Assembly: GCA_963854835.1 (NCBI GenBank)
Contig: OY978528.1
Location: forward strand, 36,969,269 to 37,033,268
Reading direction: 5' to 3'
Source of the DNA: Megamerina dolium
Taxonomy: Eukaryota > Arthropoda > Insecta > Diptera > Megamerinidae
DNA length: 64,000 nucleotides
Numbering within the stretch: the first letter of the stretch is position 1; every line of letters starts with the position of its first letter. This document shows positions 48,098 through 59,790 of the stretch, in pieces. The position numbers and the translations under genes are program-made. The notes beneath the pieces are model-generated. The model searched no databases and had not been told where the DNA came from. It was given only the letters and a program-made list of their open reading frames with translations.

Positions 48098-49096
48098 GCT
48101 ACCTCACGAAAAGACAATTTCTCGTACATCACAAGGATTACACAACAAATCCATTGGATATTCACGCTGGCGTTCCTCAAGGAAGCGTTTTGGGCCCCTT
48201 ACTGTATCTCTTATACACTACATATATGCCCAGCAATAACCATACATTTATATCGACCTTTGCAGATGATACGGCAATATTGTGCTCTCGCCTAACCCCA
48301 TAGAAGCTACTAAACACCTGCAGACTCATATCGATTCTCTCGAAATCTGGCTAGCAAAATGGCGTATAAAAGTCAATGAATCAAAGAGCGTACATGTAAC
48401 CTTCACGCTAAGGCCAGATACATGTCCCCCACTTAAAATTAATGGCCAATCAGTTCCACAATGTTCCTCAACAAAGTACTTAGGTATTCACCTCGACAGA
48501 AGGCTGACCTGGAAAAATCACATAGAGGCAAAGAAAACTCAGATCAAGCTTAAAATTAATCAGTTATGGTGGCTGTTACACAAAAGATCAAAGTTGAATC
48601 TCGAATACAAAGTGCTATTATATAAAGCAATCCTGAAGTCAATCTGGACTTATGGTATTCAGTTTTGGGGCACCGCATCTCCATCAAATATCGAAAAATT
48701 GCAGCGAATACAATCCAAGTGTCTGCGAATTATTGTAAACGCGCCTTGGTATATGAGGAACGTTAACATCCATCGAGATTTAAATGTACCCACAATTTCT
48801 GAGGAAGTTGCAATGTCTTGCAGAAGCTACATTCAAAAATTACACAGTCATCCGAATCCCCTTGCTAGGCAATTGTTGCTGAGCACGGGGCATCGTCGAT
48901 AAAAAAGAAAAGACACACTGAATATGCTGTGAAATTGCTATACCTCGTGACTCAACAAATTGTGATGGAACGTTGGGAATATCACATAATTTTATTTAGT
49001 TTGTAAGATTTGATTACATATTGTTAGTTTCTAAGTAATTTTAGAAAGATCCAATAAAAAAGCTTGTTAAACAAAAAAAAAAAAAAAAAAAAAAAA
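48098..49096 (+). pseudogene. 5'-truncated copy of the jockey-type LINE
   Basis: From GCTACCTCACGAAAAG onward it is nearly identical to 18577-19573 of the full-length element, ending in its own A-tail. A 7-bp duplication AGCTGTA borders it (48091-48097, 49097-49103). It retains the RT core GVPQGSVLGPLLY and TFADDTAIL. A one-base deletion at about 48290 breaks the frame, and a T-to-A change makes a stop at 48900. The tail reads AATAAAAAAGCTTGTTAAAC before the A run, unlike the parent. Confidence 0.96.
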
Positions 49097-49415
49097 AGCT
49101 GTATGACAGCCCGTCTTTTCGGTTGAGAACTGCCGTAATTATAGAGCGTAATTATAGAGATTTTCAAGCTGAAAATTGCTATCCAAGATTATTTTGACCA
49201 ACGTACGGGTGAGTTCCTGAATGGACAAAATCATATGGAAACTACGCCTATCTTCCATACAAAAATTAGTTGTTGAATTTATATTTTTTGCATTTTATGC
49301 GTGAAAATATGGAGCTATCGCACTAACCGCGTAAAGCTACTTCCACCACAAAATTTATAGTTAGAAAATTGGTGTAATCGGATAAAAAACTACGCCTATC
49401 TTCTATACAAAAGTA

Positions 49416-50198
49416 CAGAGTGATTTTTTGGCAACACTGTTTTTGGGAGCTCAGCTGTTTTCGTGTAACATGTTACTGTCAAGCATGTTCAGTTTGGTCT
49501 ATAATTTAACCATGAATCGACTTACAAACGAACAACGCTTGCAGATTATTGAATTTAATTATCAAAATTTATGCTCGGGTAAGAAAGTGCATCGTGCACT
49601 TTCTTGTGTTCAGCGACGAAGCTAATTTCTGATTGAATGGATACGTGAACAATCAAAATTGTTGTATTTGCTGTGAAGAGTAGCCAGAAGCATTGCAAGA
49701 ACTGCTAATGCATGCCGAAAAATGCACTCTTTGGTCTGGATTATGGGCCGGTAGCATCATTGGACCGTACTTTTTCAAAGACGACGAGAATGGCAAGCGC
49801 TACCGTGCGATGATTACAATATTTTTTTGCCCAAAATGGAAGAGGTGGACTTAGCCAACATATGGTTTCAACAAGATGGTGCCACATGCCACACAGCACG
49901 CTCACAACAATGGCTCAATTGAGAGGCGAGTTCGGTGAACAGTTTATTTCTCGTTTGGGGCCGGTCAATTGGCCGCCTAAATCGCGAGATACCGGCCGAT
50001 AAGTTGGAGAGAGTATGCCAAAATTGGACCCAACGTTTGAACCATTTGAGCCACACCCGCGGTCGACATTTACATGAAATCATCTTTAAACATTGAATTA
50101 TATAGATCGTTCTATCGACTCAAATAAAGATTTAATACATTTCTCTAAATTTTATGTTTTTTTTTTTAATCAAATCTGAAGGCTCTTAAAAAATCCTG
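49416..50198 (+). mobile_element. DD41D-like mariner relic, heavily deleted
   Basis: Short matching ends (CAGAGTGATTTTTT / CAGGATTTTTT) next to TA. Pieces of one transposase remain in order: MNRLTNEQRLQIIEF near 49512, CTLWSGLWAGSIIGPYFF near 49725, then [15 protein letters not shown] (second Asp) at 49857 and NWTQRLNHLSHTRGRHLHEI near 50025. The third Asp block is lost between 49960 and 50010. Similar to the relic at 8928-9860 but a different subfamily. Confidence 0.82.
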
Positions 50199-50334
50199 TA
50201 TATTGTTGAATTCACACTTCACACGCGAAAATGCAAAGGCATCGAACTTAATAAGTTAGCCTGATCATAGAATTGATATAAATTATAAAATGAGCGTAAT
50301 TGGATAAAAACAACACTTAACTGTCATACATATA

Positions 50335-51538
50335 TGAGGGCGGTCCCAGAACGACCTAAAATATAGTGGCAACCTTATAAAACATATGTTTTAAGTTTCA
50401 AGGCGCCACGTTGTTTAGTATTTTTTTTTTTTTTTGGAGCCATGGAAAGTTAACAACCTCAGTGAATTTGTAAACATTGGTCAACGTTATGTAATTCGAT
50501 ACTTTCATTTGAAAGGTCTCAGTCCAACGAATATTAAAGCCGAACTAGATTCTACTCTGGGGGAGTCTGCTCCTTCGATTACGGCTATAAAATATTGGGC
50601 GGCAGAGTTTAAACGAGGTCGTACGAGCTGTCAAGACGAACATCGTAGTGGTCGACCAATTGAGGTGGCCACGCCAGAAACGGTTAAGAAAATCCACAAA
50701 ATTTTATTGGATGATCGCCGGCTGAAGGAGCGTGAGCTAGTTGAAAGTACAGGCATTTCAAAAAGTGCTATACATCGCATATTGACCGAAAATTTGGAGT
50801 TTAAAAAGCTGTGTGCAAGATGGTTGCCGCGTTTGCTCACAATAGAACAAAAACAAGTGAAGATGTTTCTATAGACGACGTTTCATAGTAATAAAGCCGA
50901 GTTTTTGCGTCGATTCGTAACCATGGATGAGACATGGGTCCACCACTTCACACCTGAGACAAAGGAGCTGGTAAAACAGTGGACTGAAAGGGGAGAACCG
51001 TGTCCAAAGAAGGCGAAGACAGTTCCATCTGCAGGCAAGGTTATGGCGTCTGTCTTTTGGGATACACGTGGGATAATTTTTATTGATTAATTTCAAAAAG
51101 GAAAAACAATAAACGGCGAGTATTATGCTAATTTGTTGCAGCGTTTAAATGATGGAATTAAAGTGTTGTTTCATCAAGTCAATGCACCAATTCACACTTC
51201 CGCTATTGCGATGGCCGAAATCAAGGAGTTAAAGATCGAATTGTTTCAGCACGCATCTTATTCGCCAGATTTAGCTCCTACGGATTATTTTCTATTTCCA
51301 AATTTGAAAGAAATGGCTTAGTGGTAGAAGATTTGCAAACAATGAAGAGGTGGAGTCTGTGGTAGATGGCTATTTTAATGAGCTAAACAGTTCATACTAT
51401 AAACAGGGCATCGAAGCTATAGAATATCGCTGGGAAAAGTATATATAGCTAAAAGGAAATTATGTTGAGAAATAAAGAAATATTTTCCCAAATTTGTTCT
51501 TTTGCTTCTTAGGTCAGGTAGTTCTGGGACCGCCCCCA
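50335..51538 (+). mobile_element. Mariner (DD34D), near full length
   Basis: 1204 bp with 23-bp inverted ends TGAGGGCGGTCCCAGAACGA / TGGGGGCGGTCCCAGAACTA and TA on both sides. One transposase gene spans about 50434-51448. Size and ends are those of a complete mariner that has decayed by point changes rather than large deletions. Confidence 0.93.
50434..51448 (+). pseudogene. Mariner transposase with altered catalytic Asp
   Basis: Order is normal: helix-turn-helix region with QRYVIRYFHLKGLSPTNIKA, second helix-turn-helix KERELVESTGISKSAIHRIL, ARWLPRLLTIEQK, then VTMDETWVHHF (first Asp). The second catalytic motif reads FHQVNAPIH, with Val where the family has Asp. The third, YSPDLAPTDYFLF, is intact, 34 residues on. 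Stops occur at about 50872 (TAG), 51088 (TAA) and 51319 (TAG), with a frameshift after. It is dead by several lesions. Confidence 0.92.
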
Positions 51539-52402
51539 TATCATATCGACTGTACCTTGCGATCGAAAATATAAAGCTATAAGTCTTAAAATCTGTTATT
51601 TTACTCAAGTGCACACAATTGAAAAAAAAAACATGCATATCTTTAGAACAAACTTAACTCCTGAAAGTTATTCTGCCTTTTAACACCCTTCTGTCATGCA
51701 TACTATCGTAGACGACTGCATTGATATGAAATAGAAAAAGACCTAGCCTGACCCACGTCCCTTACGGTTGTATCGTTTTTTGTGTTGAGCTGTACATGCG
51801 TACTTTCATCAGTAAATTTATCAATAAATTCAATAATCCAATGCTCACTTTATAACTGCTTTGGAGTTATGCTATTCGACTAGCTAACTCGATTAATTCA
51901 TTTTATATCTTGATTGATGTGAAATAGGTTTTTGAAAGAAACTGAACGATTTCCATAACTAAATTAAATAAAAATAATTCGTAATCCACACTAAATAATC
52001 AATCTGCCATAAAGAAACAAACCATAAAAAGCAATAAAGCTTAATTTAAATATGGCAACTAGTATTATGTTTAAAACGAATAGTGGAATAATAAAAATTA
52101 AAGAAAAAAAAACAACAGCATTGGTGATGAAAACAATAATCATAAAAGAGCAACGAAACAAAAACGTCAAATGCAAATAATAAAAGTTTAAATTGTTGGC
52201 GACCAAAAACTCAGACCCACATCATATCACAATACAAACCGCAAACCCAACTCTCACCCACACTGACGAGAACACATGTATACATATGTTAATTTGCAAA
52301 ATGCACACAAAGTATTATGTATTATTGTATTTATCTACATTCTTAACAATCGCTTTTATATACTTTTGCATAAATATCATATATACACAATTAAGTACAT
52401 TA
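51539..52402. other. AT-rich Abl intron
   Basis: The first 180 bp retain worn words of the CGACTGTACC/TATAAAGCTATAAG intron repeat. Otherwise nothing recognised. Confidence 0.45.
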
Positions 52403-52556
52403 AGGTGGCCCTTGGCTCAAAAGTGCATATGAGATGTTTCCTGAAGGAGTCCCTTTATATGCAAGAAAGAGCTACTGTTGAAATTGTAAGCGTTTCTTCA
52501 ATATATGATTGAATTCGAAAGTCGATAGATAAGTAAGGCCCACTCTAATACACCTT
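52403..52556. mobile_element. Possible small MITE
   Basis: Left TAAGGTGGCCCTTGGCTC and right, inverted, TAAGGTGTATTAGAGTGGGC are loosely complementary. A related ATTAGAGTGGCCCTTAGCTC occurs at 3586. Ends imperfect. Confidence 0.35.
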
Positions 52557-54425
52557 ACATATATGAGATACTAAAATAAATGCCATAAGTAGATAAGAGA
52601 ATTCGCCAGAAAGCGAATTTAATATCAACAATTCGAAACAAATTGCGTTCAAGGTTCAACAAATAATGTTTGTGCATTTATTTAGTTAGACTACAGTAAA
52701 TTGATCACGCACACACCAGAAAAAAGAAGAGCTCAGATAATGGAAATATATGCTAATTGTTAGTTTTATCATATCGCTCGGTTCAGTCACATTTACATAA
52801 ATGGCATGTAATGAAAGTGTAACATAAAATAAATAATACACACAATAGTGATACTAAAAGCAGTTACAACAACGACAACAACAAATAAAAGCAACAGACA
52901 ATATTATTTATATTAAATTATCAGCTCAAAGCGGCAAACTAGAAATAAACTTGCGGTAGGACGTGTTTAATTTATATACATACACATATATAACCCGTAC
53001 GTGTACACATCTGTATCTACTTTATACAAAAAAAGCATAAGTACTTACGTTTGTATTCACACATAGATATAGATAAAACCATTTTAATGGTGTCATTAAA
53101 TTAAAAAGTTTCATATGCAGCATCATCAAAGCCAATTAGAGTGTGTTCTGGCGAATGAGGATTGGTAGTGAATACGAAAAATGTACAATACGTACGATTA
53201 AAGATGGCTTCTGGTGATATTAGTGGAAGCGACATAAATTTGAAGTGCAAATTCCTATGAAACATAGGCATTTATATGCACCATATTCATTTATAATTGC
53301 TATAAGACAATGACAGCATAAAATGCCTTACATCTTTTTGATATGCTCTATGTATAGAAATATTGCCACCCCTTATTCAAGCAAATATGCCGGCAATGGA
53401 TTTTACAATGAGTACCCTTATCAATATTTAACAATAATGACACTCGTATGTGCGTTGAAATTTAAGCACCACCAAACCGTGTATGTGCATTTGAGAACAC
53501 ACGCACACACAGATAAGCATTATTCCACCCACACAGAATGCATAGAATTGTTTGTATATAAAAAAATGTATACAAAGAAATGTAATGTAATGTAATCCAG
53601 TAGGAAGTAATCAATTCGGTTAAGCTTATGTGAATGAAAACATAAAGCGGTCAAAATAAAAACATATCAAAGGTTCCTAGAATTTTTTTTATAAGGAGGT
53701 AACCCTACAAAATGCAAGTACAAACTTTTTAAGTTCGACAAATAGTACCATAGCTGCTCTAATCTTGGCCTCTTTGGTTAACCTCTACGAAATGATAGTA
53801 AAAATACTGGAAAATAACCTCTTCCCTGCCTAGTAATCGACCCTAGAGAGGATGCAGGTATAACCGACCTCATGAATTTTTCTCGCCAAACACAAGCAAG
53901 AGAAAACAACAATAATATAATAATTATTATGAAATAACTGATTTCCGATAACATTAATTATGGACTAAATAGCAATTCATGATATTTAAACTTGGCAAAT
54001 GATAAGGCATATTAAGTAATATTTTAATAAGACCCTTATCGACACGTGACCCACAGTGTGAACAATAAACAAGTGATGTCTAAATTATACAAAAACATAA
54101 TTTATTACTCAACATATAAGAAATATAAGATTTTCACAATTCTCAGATACATACTTATTTTCTAATGCATACATATCTCTTTCAAATATTTTTCATATTC
54201 AACTTGACGCAGTCACAATCTAATTTGCAACAAAGAAATTTAAAAGAAAACTTGAAGAACAAAGTCATTTACATTATCCAATACATAAAACGCCCTTTGC
54301 AAAAAGAAAAGTTGAGAAAAAAAATGAAACAACCCCATTCGAAGAAGAACGCAAACTAATTGCACCCTTCATTCGATCATGGTAAGTTAAACACATATGC
54401 ATACAGCTACATTGCTGCTACTCAC
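52557..54425. other. AT-rich intron next to the Abl exon
   Basis: No element ends found. Positions 53690-53880 contain words like CCCTAGAGAGGATG and GGTTAACCTC that recall the dispersed repeat at 39600-39830. Splice-proximal sequence is otherwise unremarkable. Confidence 0.45.
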
Positions 54426-54768
54426 CATTATGTTCTGTGAAAATATTCATGCCGATAGCATTGCAACGGTTTGTATCCTTTGACGAATGAACACCGCCAC
54501 TCGATCCTACGCAAGCACCGCCACCGCTTGATGATGCAGAAGCCGAACGATGCGAACCACCGATGCCGGTTGCACCGCCAGACGATTTAATGCGTGAGCC
54601 ACGTAGTGTTGAACCGGCACCCAAGGCGTTAACACCGCCAACACTGATGCCATGTAATGAATGGCTGACTGGACTATTACTTGACGATACACCAATACAA
54701 CTGGCAGTACCTCCACCATGATTGCCACTAGAATGCGAACTACGCTCCTTGCCTTGTTGAGCGCCCAT
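54426..54768 (-). CDS. Abl: Abl tyrosine kinase, first coding exon
   Basis: The exon encodes 114 residues plus one base of the next codon, then a consensus donor (GTGAGT) at 54425. It begins MGAQQGK, where Gly2 is a candidate N-myristoylation site. It continues as a Ser/Gly-rich disordered stretch and contains the blocks STLRGSRIKSS (about residues 53-63) and NIFTEHN just before the splice. From memory these blocks and the overall layout match the N-terminus of Drosophila Abl. Abl is a non-receptor tyrosine kinase acting on Ena and actin regulators at the cell cortex and in growing axons. The SH3, SH2, kinase and actin-binding parts lie outside the window. The phase-1 donor leaves a G, which fits a Glu codon completed by the next exon. 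mbf1 starts 1.8 kb away on the opposite strand. The call rests on N-terminal identity, gene order and a good splice site. Confidence 0.9.
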
Positions 54769-56612
54769 GGTGTAGGGGCAGTCAGTGTTTTTCTAGATAC
54801 CAATCAGACAGTTGTCACACGGACAATTGAAATATATTGTGCAGTTAATGAATGGGTGGGTGAATGTGTTTGACCGGGGGTGGACCTTTATCTGTCGTCT
54901 AGTTTTAGGAAGAATCTTATCACACGAACGAATGAGCAACACAAAGACGATTCTTGTGACGTGTGATATTTCTCTTTTAGCTCTATGCATCCATGTCGTC
55001 AATAGTTTTTCAAGTCGTCACTCAGTTTTAATTGTACATTTAAAAACATTTTGTTCTCTCAATTGATTTTCTTGTAAATTTTTTCCGTTTTTTACTATCT
55101 CAATTTGATATTATTTATACACACTTAGCTTTCGATGCAACACACATATGTACACACTTATTATACACTCCTTTACTACGTACATTTACGTTTTTTATGG
55201 TTTCCTTTTGCACTCTGCTTCGCGATGTAGTAGACATAAATATGATGCTTGCTTGCTTGCTTCAAAAAGGAAACTGCAATTAAATATATGTTATTTCAAT
55301 TCTTCTTTACCTTTTGTATTCTTCCTTTTTTTGAAAAAATTTAGTATAATCATTTATTTTATTTTCAAATATGATGCCAAGAACAACAATATTTGTGAAT
55401 TTTAAAATTTCATTCGATTTGCATATGTATATGTAATTGAATTTCTTCTCTCGATTTAGATTTCTTCAACAGAAGACACAAAAGCGAAAAAGGCAACAAA
55501 CACGCCCTAAAATGCACTTGTCTGCGTTGAAGTGGTATTACAACTCCATTTGAAGTACCAACGCGTTTCGCTGGTATGTATTATATTATTTCTCTATTTG
55601 ATTTTCTTTTATCACTATACATATTTCATTTTGTTAAAATTGCACCGTATGCTTGTATGGAACAGAAAGGAAAAAAAAGTCCAATTGGCCACTTCCTTTC
55701 CAATTTTTTTCCCTTCGCGATGTGCCTGTAGACACAAAAAATGCAGTAGTACTTTTCAATTTCAATCTCAATCTCTCTCTCTCTCTCTCTCTCCCGTACT
55801 TTAATTGCTTTTAATCCTGGCAACTTCTTTGTATACTTTTATATATCACATCTTTAAATAAATCATTTTTTTTCTGAATGAACTATACCACACAATTTTA
55901 TTTTATATATTTCCACATTTTATTTTTTCTCTAAATTTATTAAAATATATTCAGTTTACGTGCGATAATCTCGACTATACTCGTTCATCATTTTTCATCG
56001 TCTGACATTTTTCACAATTTCACTTTACCTTCTACTTTCGCTGAAATGCAATGAATGTGATAGAAAATCGTGTGTGCTCTTTTTAGAATAGTGGGATTGA
56101 AAGCTCGTACTAGTATTTGAGCTCAGAGTTGCTATTTAAAGAAAATATTCTACTTACATCGTTGTAATCAATTATGTTGACTAAAATCACTTTATTTCTG
56201 TCGAACTATTTATGTAATAAATACATAAGGTGATGAAATGAAATCTTCCATGTTTGATTTAAAATCATAATATAAAATGACAGCGATACCGCTGTCTCCC
56301 CAAATCACAACCAAGTTTGCTACGTATAGTCACACACAAGCAAAGAACAGAAAAGCACGAATTTTTTTCCGATTTTTCTGGAATCGAAATACACTTAGAC
56401 TAAATTAAAAATATTTTAGCCTTAAAAATATTGTCATTTTTTGGAGAAATGTAAGTTTTGAATGATATGAAATAAAATAATGTATAATAACTTTAATTTC
56501 CTGATTTGATTAGAATTGTTTGACTAGAGACCATAGTCGGCTTGAAAAAATACCACGACACGCATTCTTAATATATTTATTGTGAAAATTTAGAGCAGAA
56601 AAGGTGAAAGAA
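54769..56612. promoter_or_regulatory. Shared upstream region of divergent Abl and mbf1
   Basis: This 1.84-kb head-to-head interval must contain the 5'UTRs and, if there are no distant promoters, the start sites of both genes. Near the mbf1 side, 56327-56338 carries a GTCACAC core resembling the housekeeping core-promoter Motif 1 of Drosophila. Beside it, 56280-56297 is a 7-bp inverted repeat (GACAGCG / CGCTGTC). A (CT)n run lies at 55774-55794, a GAGA-type sequence when read on the minus strand toward Abl. No TATA box stands out. The motif assignments are by eye. Confidence 0.5.
56451..56593 (+). other. mbf1: Inferred 5'UTR intron of mbf1
   Basis: A strong donor GTAAGT at 56451 and an acceptor ending TTTAG at 56593 bracket 143 bp. 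They would join an upstream leader to the exon carrying the ATG at 56613. The splice pair is seen; its use is inferred. Confidence 0.5.
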
Positions 56613-57459
56613 ATGTCAGACTGGGATACTGTGACTGTTCTGCGTAAAAAGGCTCCAAAAGCCTCAACTCTCAAGTCAGAATCTGCAGTGAATTCTGCGC
56701 GACGACAAGGTGTAGCTGTCGAAACCCAGCAGAAATGTAAGTACTTACCACTTACTGATATATTCAGGAAGATACATCTACCGCCATCGTGGCAATATTA
56801 TTTGTTATTGTTATTTGTTGTGAAACTACAATTTCACAACTCCACGCGCTCACATGCATTCAATTATCTATGCTTCATTCTTTACTCCCTAAATCATCGG
56901 CACTTCCCTCACGGATACACGACCTAATATTGACCACGCAAAGTAGTTGTTGCATTTATTTTTGGATTTGACTTCATTCTATATTTAAATTCTTGTGTTT
57001 GTTTGCAAATAGAAAGTCTAACTAGTGAAGACTAATAAAATCAGTATTATTAATTTGTTTTGCGTTGAAGATGGTGCCGGTACCAATAAACAACATGTCA
57101 CCACTAAGAACACTGCCAAATTGGATCGTGAGACTGAAGAGTTGAAGCATGATAAAATCCCCCTTGATGTTGGAAAATTGATAATGCAAGGACGTCAATC
57201 AAAAAATCTTAGTCAAAAGGATTTAGCAACGGTAAGTTCAGTTTCGAATGTGTATTATTTAATGCAGTACATATGTGATATAATATCTTGTGTTGTATAC
57301 TTTTAGAAAATCTGTGAAAAACAACAAATTGTTACAGATTATGAAGCTGGCCGTGGTATTCCAAACAATTTGATTTTGGGCAAAATTGAGCGTGTTATTG
57401 GAATTAAGTTACGTGGCAAAGAGCGTGGCGCACCGTTGGCGCCTCCCGTTAAAAAATGA
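56613..57459 (+). CDS. mbf1: Multiprotein bridging factor 1 (three coding exons)
   Basis: The coding exons are 56613-56736, 57071-57231 and 57307-57459. All introns are GT-AG (donors GTAAGT; acceptors GAAG and TTTTAG) and phases match, giving a 145-residue protein, the usual length for insect MBF1. The start is the ATG of [10 protein letters not shown]; the family begins this way, and the few upstream in-frame codons have no ATG. The N-terminal half (about residues 1-70) is the MBF1 domain, with [16 protein letters not shown] and the LDRETEEL block. Residues about 80-135 form a Cro/C1-type helix-turn-helix with LSQKDLAT and [14 protein letters not shown]1 is a nuclear coactivator that bridges bZIP regulators (in Drosophila Jun and Tracheae defective) to TBP, and it also associates with ribosomes. 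It is divergent from Abl and convergent with Baldspot. The normal stop is TGA at 57457; see the separate entry on the open frame after it. Confidence 0.96.
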
Positions 57460-57522
57460 GATGTTGCTGCCACTGCTAGCGGTATTGGCCAAACCAAAGC
57501 CACTGGCAGTAAGAGCAAATAA
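57460..57522 (+). other. mbf1: Open in-frame extension after the mbf1 stop
   Basis: After the TGA the same frame stays open for 20 codons and ends at TAA 57520. The codons encode an Ala/Thr/Ser/Gly/Lys-rich tail ending GSKSK, with little of the AT bias of the surrounding UTR. This could be a readthrough extension, an alternative C-terminus, or a tail lost from the coding frame by a recent stop. The base after TGA is G, not the leakiest C. Composition is seen; function is inferred. Confidence 0.4.
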
Positions 57523-58220
57523 TTATCGGGAGGCTGCGATACTTCAATGAGATACATATATACATGTAAAAGATGTTTGCTATTTACGTATAGAAAGCAG
57601 CTTTCATAAACACAAATACTATTTACATATAAAATTTTACATTTATTACAAGCAAATCTTTTAAGCTAACGTACATTTAAAGAACATCATGGAAAGAAAA
57701 AAACAAAAACTAAAATTGTAAACATAAATTCATATAACGATTTTTACATACTCACATTTGCAATGCATATTGCACTATGTTGAAAATTTTGAAAAATAGT
57801 AATTATAATCGTGTAATCAGACGTAATATCGAATTGATAATGTATAGAATAACCTTTGATCGCCATTGTTATAATTTATTAAGAGCTGATTTCATTCAAA
57901 GTTCATTTAATTTGCCTATTGTTTGATTAATGAAATACACATAATTTATACAGAAAATTCAAATTTGATGTTTTGTTGATATAAATTGATGCTGCGTTAT
58001 AATAGGATGATCACTGCCACATGTAATTCCAAAATCGCACATTACATTTTTGTTGATCATTGGACTGCTAGCTGGACTGGAATGACAAATTATTACTCGC
58101 GCGTAGCAATAAGAAGTAGGTAATATACTTAAAATATAAGTATATCAATGTATAACACTTTCCTTGTGCAGTAATTACATACGTACATATGTATAAATAT
58201 GTATTATTATTAACAATAAA
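57523..58220 (+). other. mbf1: mbf1 3'UTR ending at an AATAAA signal
   Basis: AT-rich non-coding sequence follows the mbf1 stops. An AATAAA hexamer at 58215-58220 is the best candidate polyadenylation signal. No other feature was seen. Confidence 0.5.
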
Positions 58221-59214
58221 AGTTGAAATAAGTGTGTTGTGGTTCCAAGGAAATTTATCGTCGATGTAGTTTTATTTGATATAACAGCGGATGCGTACAT
58301 ACTTTTAGGGGCTGAATATATATTTTTATTTATATTGGAATTTAAAATCGAGGGTTTAAATTTTGCCTACATATTTTAATAAGTAAATTTTCATACAGCA
58401 AAGCTTTGCTCTATATTATTAACTAAAATTCACCGGCTAAACCTAAAGCAACCTAGCACCTCTGATGAGAGTTATTTAACAAAAAATCCATAGCCATGCT
58501 TCGTGCACTTATATGTACCATGAATGAACAAGTCTAAAGTATAAATACAAACAAATGCGATTGGAAATGTACTAATTTCTTTATAGTTTCATTCCATAAA
58601 ACATATTTTTTTATGTATTTATTTTTTTAAAGAAAGAGAAACTGGAAATAGAAGATATTGAATTTATAAACATTTTAATCTTATTTAATTTTCCAATAAC
58701 GTTGCAGTAATTTTGCTACAAATTTAACTAATCAACACTACTGTGATTCTGTGAATGATCTAATAATGCACATTTTAGGATTGTAATATCTTTTTCACGC
58801 TCCCTAGTAGTTTTCAAATTAAATCGAATGAAGTCTTGAAATAATACCAAAAAACAATGCTCAAAAGAATGTTGTGTTTCGTATTTTTTATTGAACTTAC
58901 TTCTTACCTCAACACACATGGTTTTTCGTTTTTGCACCTCCGAAATTGTGAAGTTTGATAGAAATTACTCGATTTTCTTGTTAAAAATTTGAAATGCATA
59001 TATTTTAGTGAATACACAGTAATGATAAGTTCTCACGAAATGTTCAATTCAGTTGAAGATGTAAACGAAATCTTAGAGAAGGTCTTTGGATTCTCTCGTT
59101 TCCGGAAACGTGAACACTTGAGTTCTGCGTTTGTAATTTTACGGATAACGAGGTGAGATATTATTGTCTATATTGAAAAATAATGCGGTAATGTATTCTA
59201 ATAAATTATCTTAA
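58221..59214. other. AT-rich intergenic stretch, nothing recognised
   Basis: This lies between the mbf1 3' end and the RT relic. Short ORFs here resemble no family I know. Confidence 0.5.
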
Positions 59215-59790
59215 GATGTCGAAGAAGACGCGCGCTTAAAAATTCTTCTTCTTCTTTGTCCTAGCCTTTTCTTATTTGGGGTCGTGCGATCCTGTGTCGT
59301 CTCCTCGTTTATGTTTTTGCTACTCAAATCGGATTTTATTAAGTTGCACCAAGTTCGAAGTGGTCTTCCTGGGCCTCTTTTACTCTCTTCCATTGTCAAT
59401 GTTCTCCTCAATACGTGATCTTTCGGGCTCCTCATTACATGACCATACCAACGGAGGCTTATCTGTGATAGGCGCCACCTTGCTGCTTCCACGGACGTAC
59501 CTATTCTGAACTTTATAGAGTAGGGTAACACCACTGGACCAACGTAGCATACGTATTTCCGTCAAATGTAGTTTTTTTGTAGGTTCTGCGGTATCGCCCA
59601 GCACTCAGAGGAATAAAGCATTGTTGGTCTGACAATAGATTTGTAGATTTTGCCTTTTATGTGTTGTGGCATCCTCTTGTCGCAAAGAACGTCTGATGTG
59701 GATCTCCAGCTCCAGCTCCACCCACATTGGATCCTATGCGATATTTCTTTGTCAAGCATGCCGTTTACACTAATATCCCAAATTTAAGCT
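59215..59790 (-). pseudogene. Non-LTR retrotransposon RT relic (C-terminal part)
   Basis: The minus strand reads, across frameshifts, as the end of a LINE polymerase. In order it shows NGMLDKEISHRIQ, the DKRMPQHIKGKIYKSIVRPT segment, SECW, LRWSSGVTLL, LRWYGHVMR and GPGRPLRTW. Such blocks are typical of RTE-type and related insect LINEs downstream of the catalytic RT core. The frame breaks at least twice, near 59570 and 59500. There is no catalytic FADD core and no endonuclease. It lies in the 3' interval shared by mbf1 and Baldspot. It is a different family from the RTE relics inside the Abl intron, because the shared blocks differ in sequence. Confidence 0.75.

Noticed and set aside
54507..54803. 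98-residue minus-strand ORF
   Set aside because: Frame shadow of the Abl exon.
55626..55823. Minus-strand ORF with RERERE run
   Set aside because: Comes from the (CT)n tract; no conserved domain and it lies in the Abl/mbf1 upstream region.
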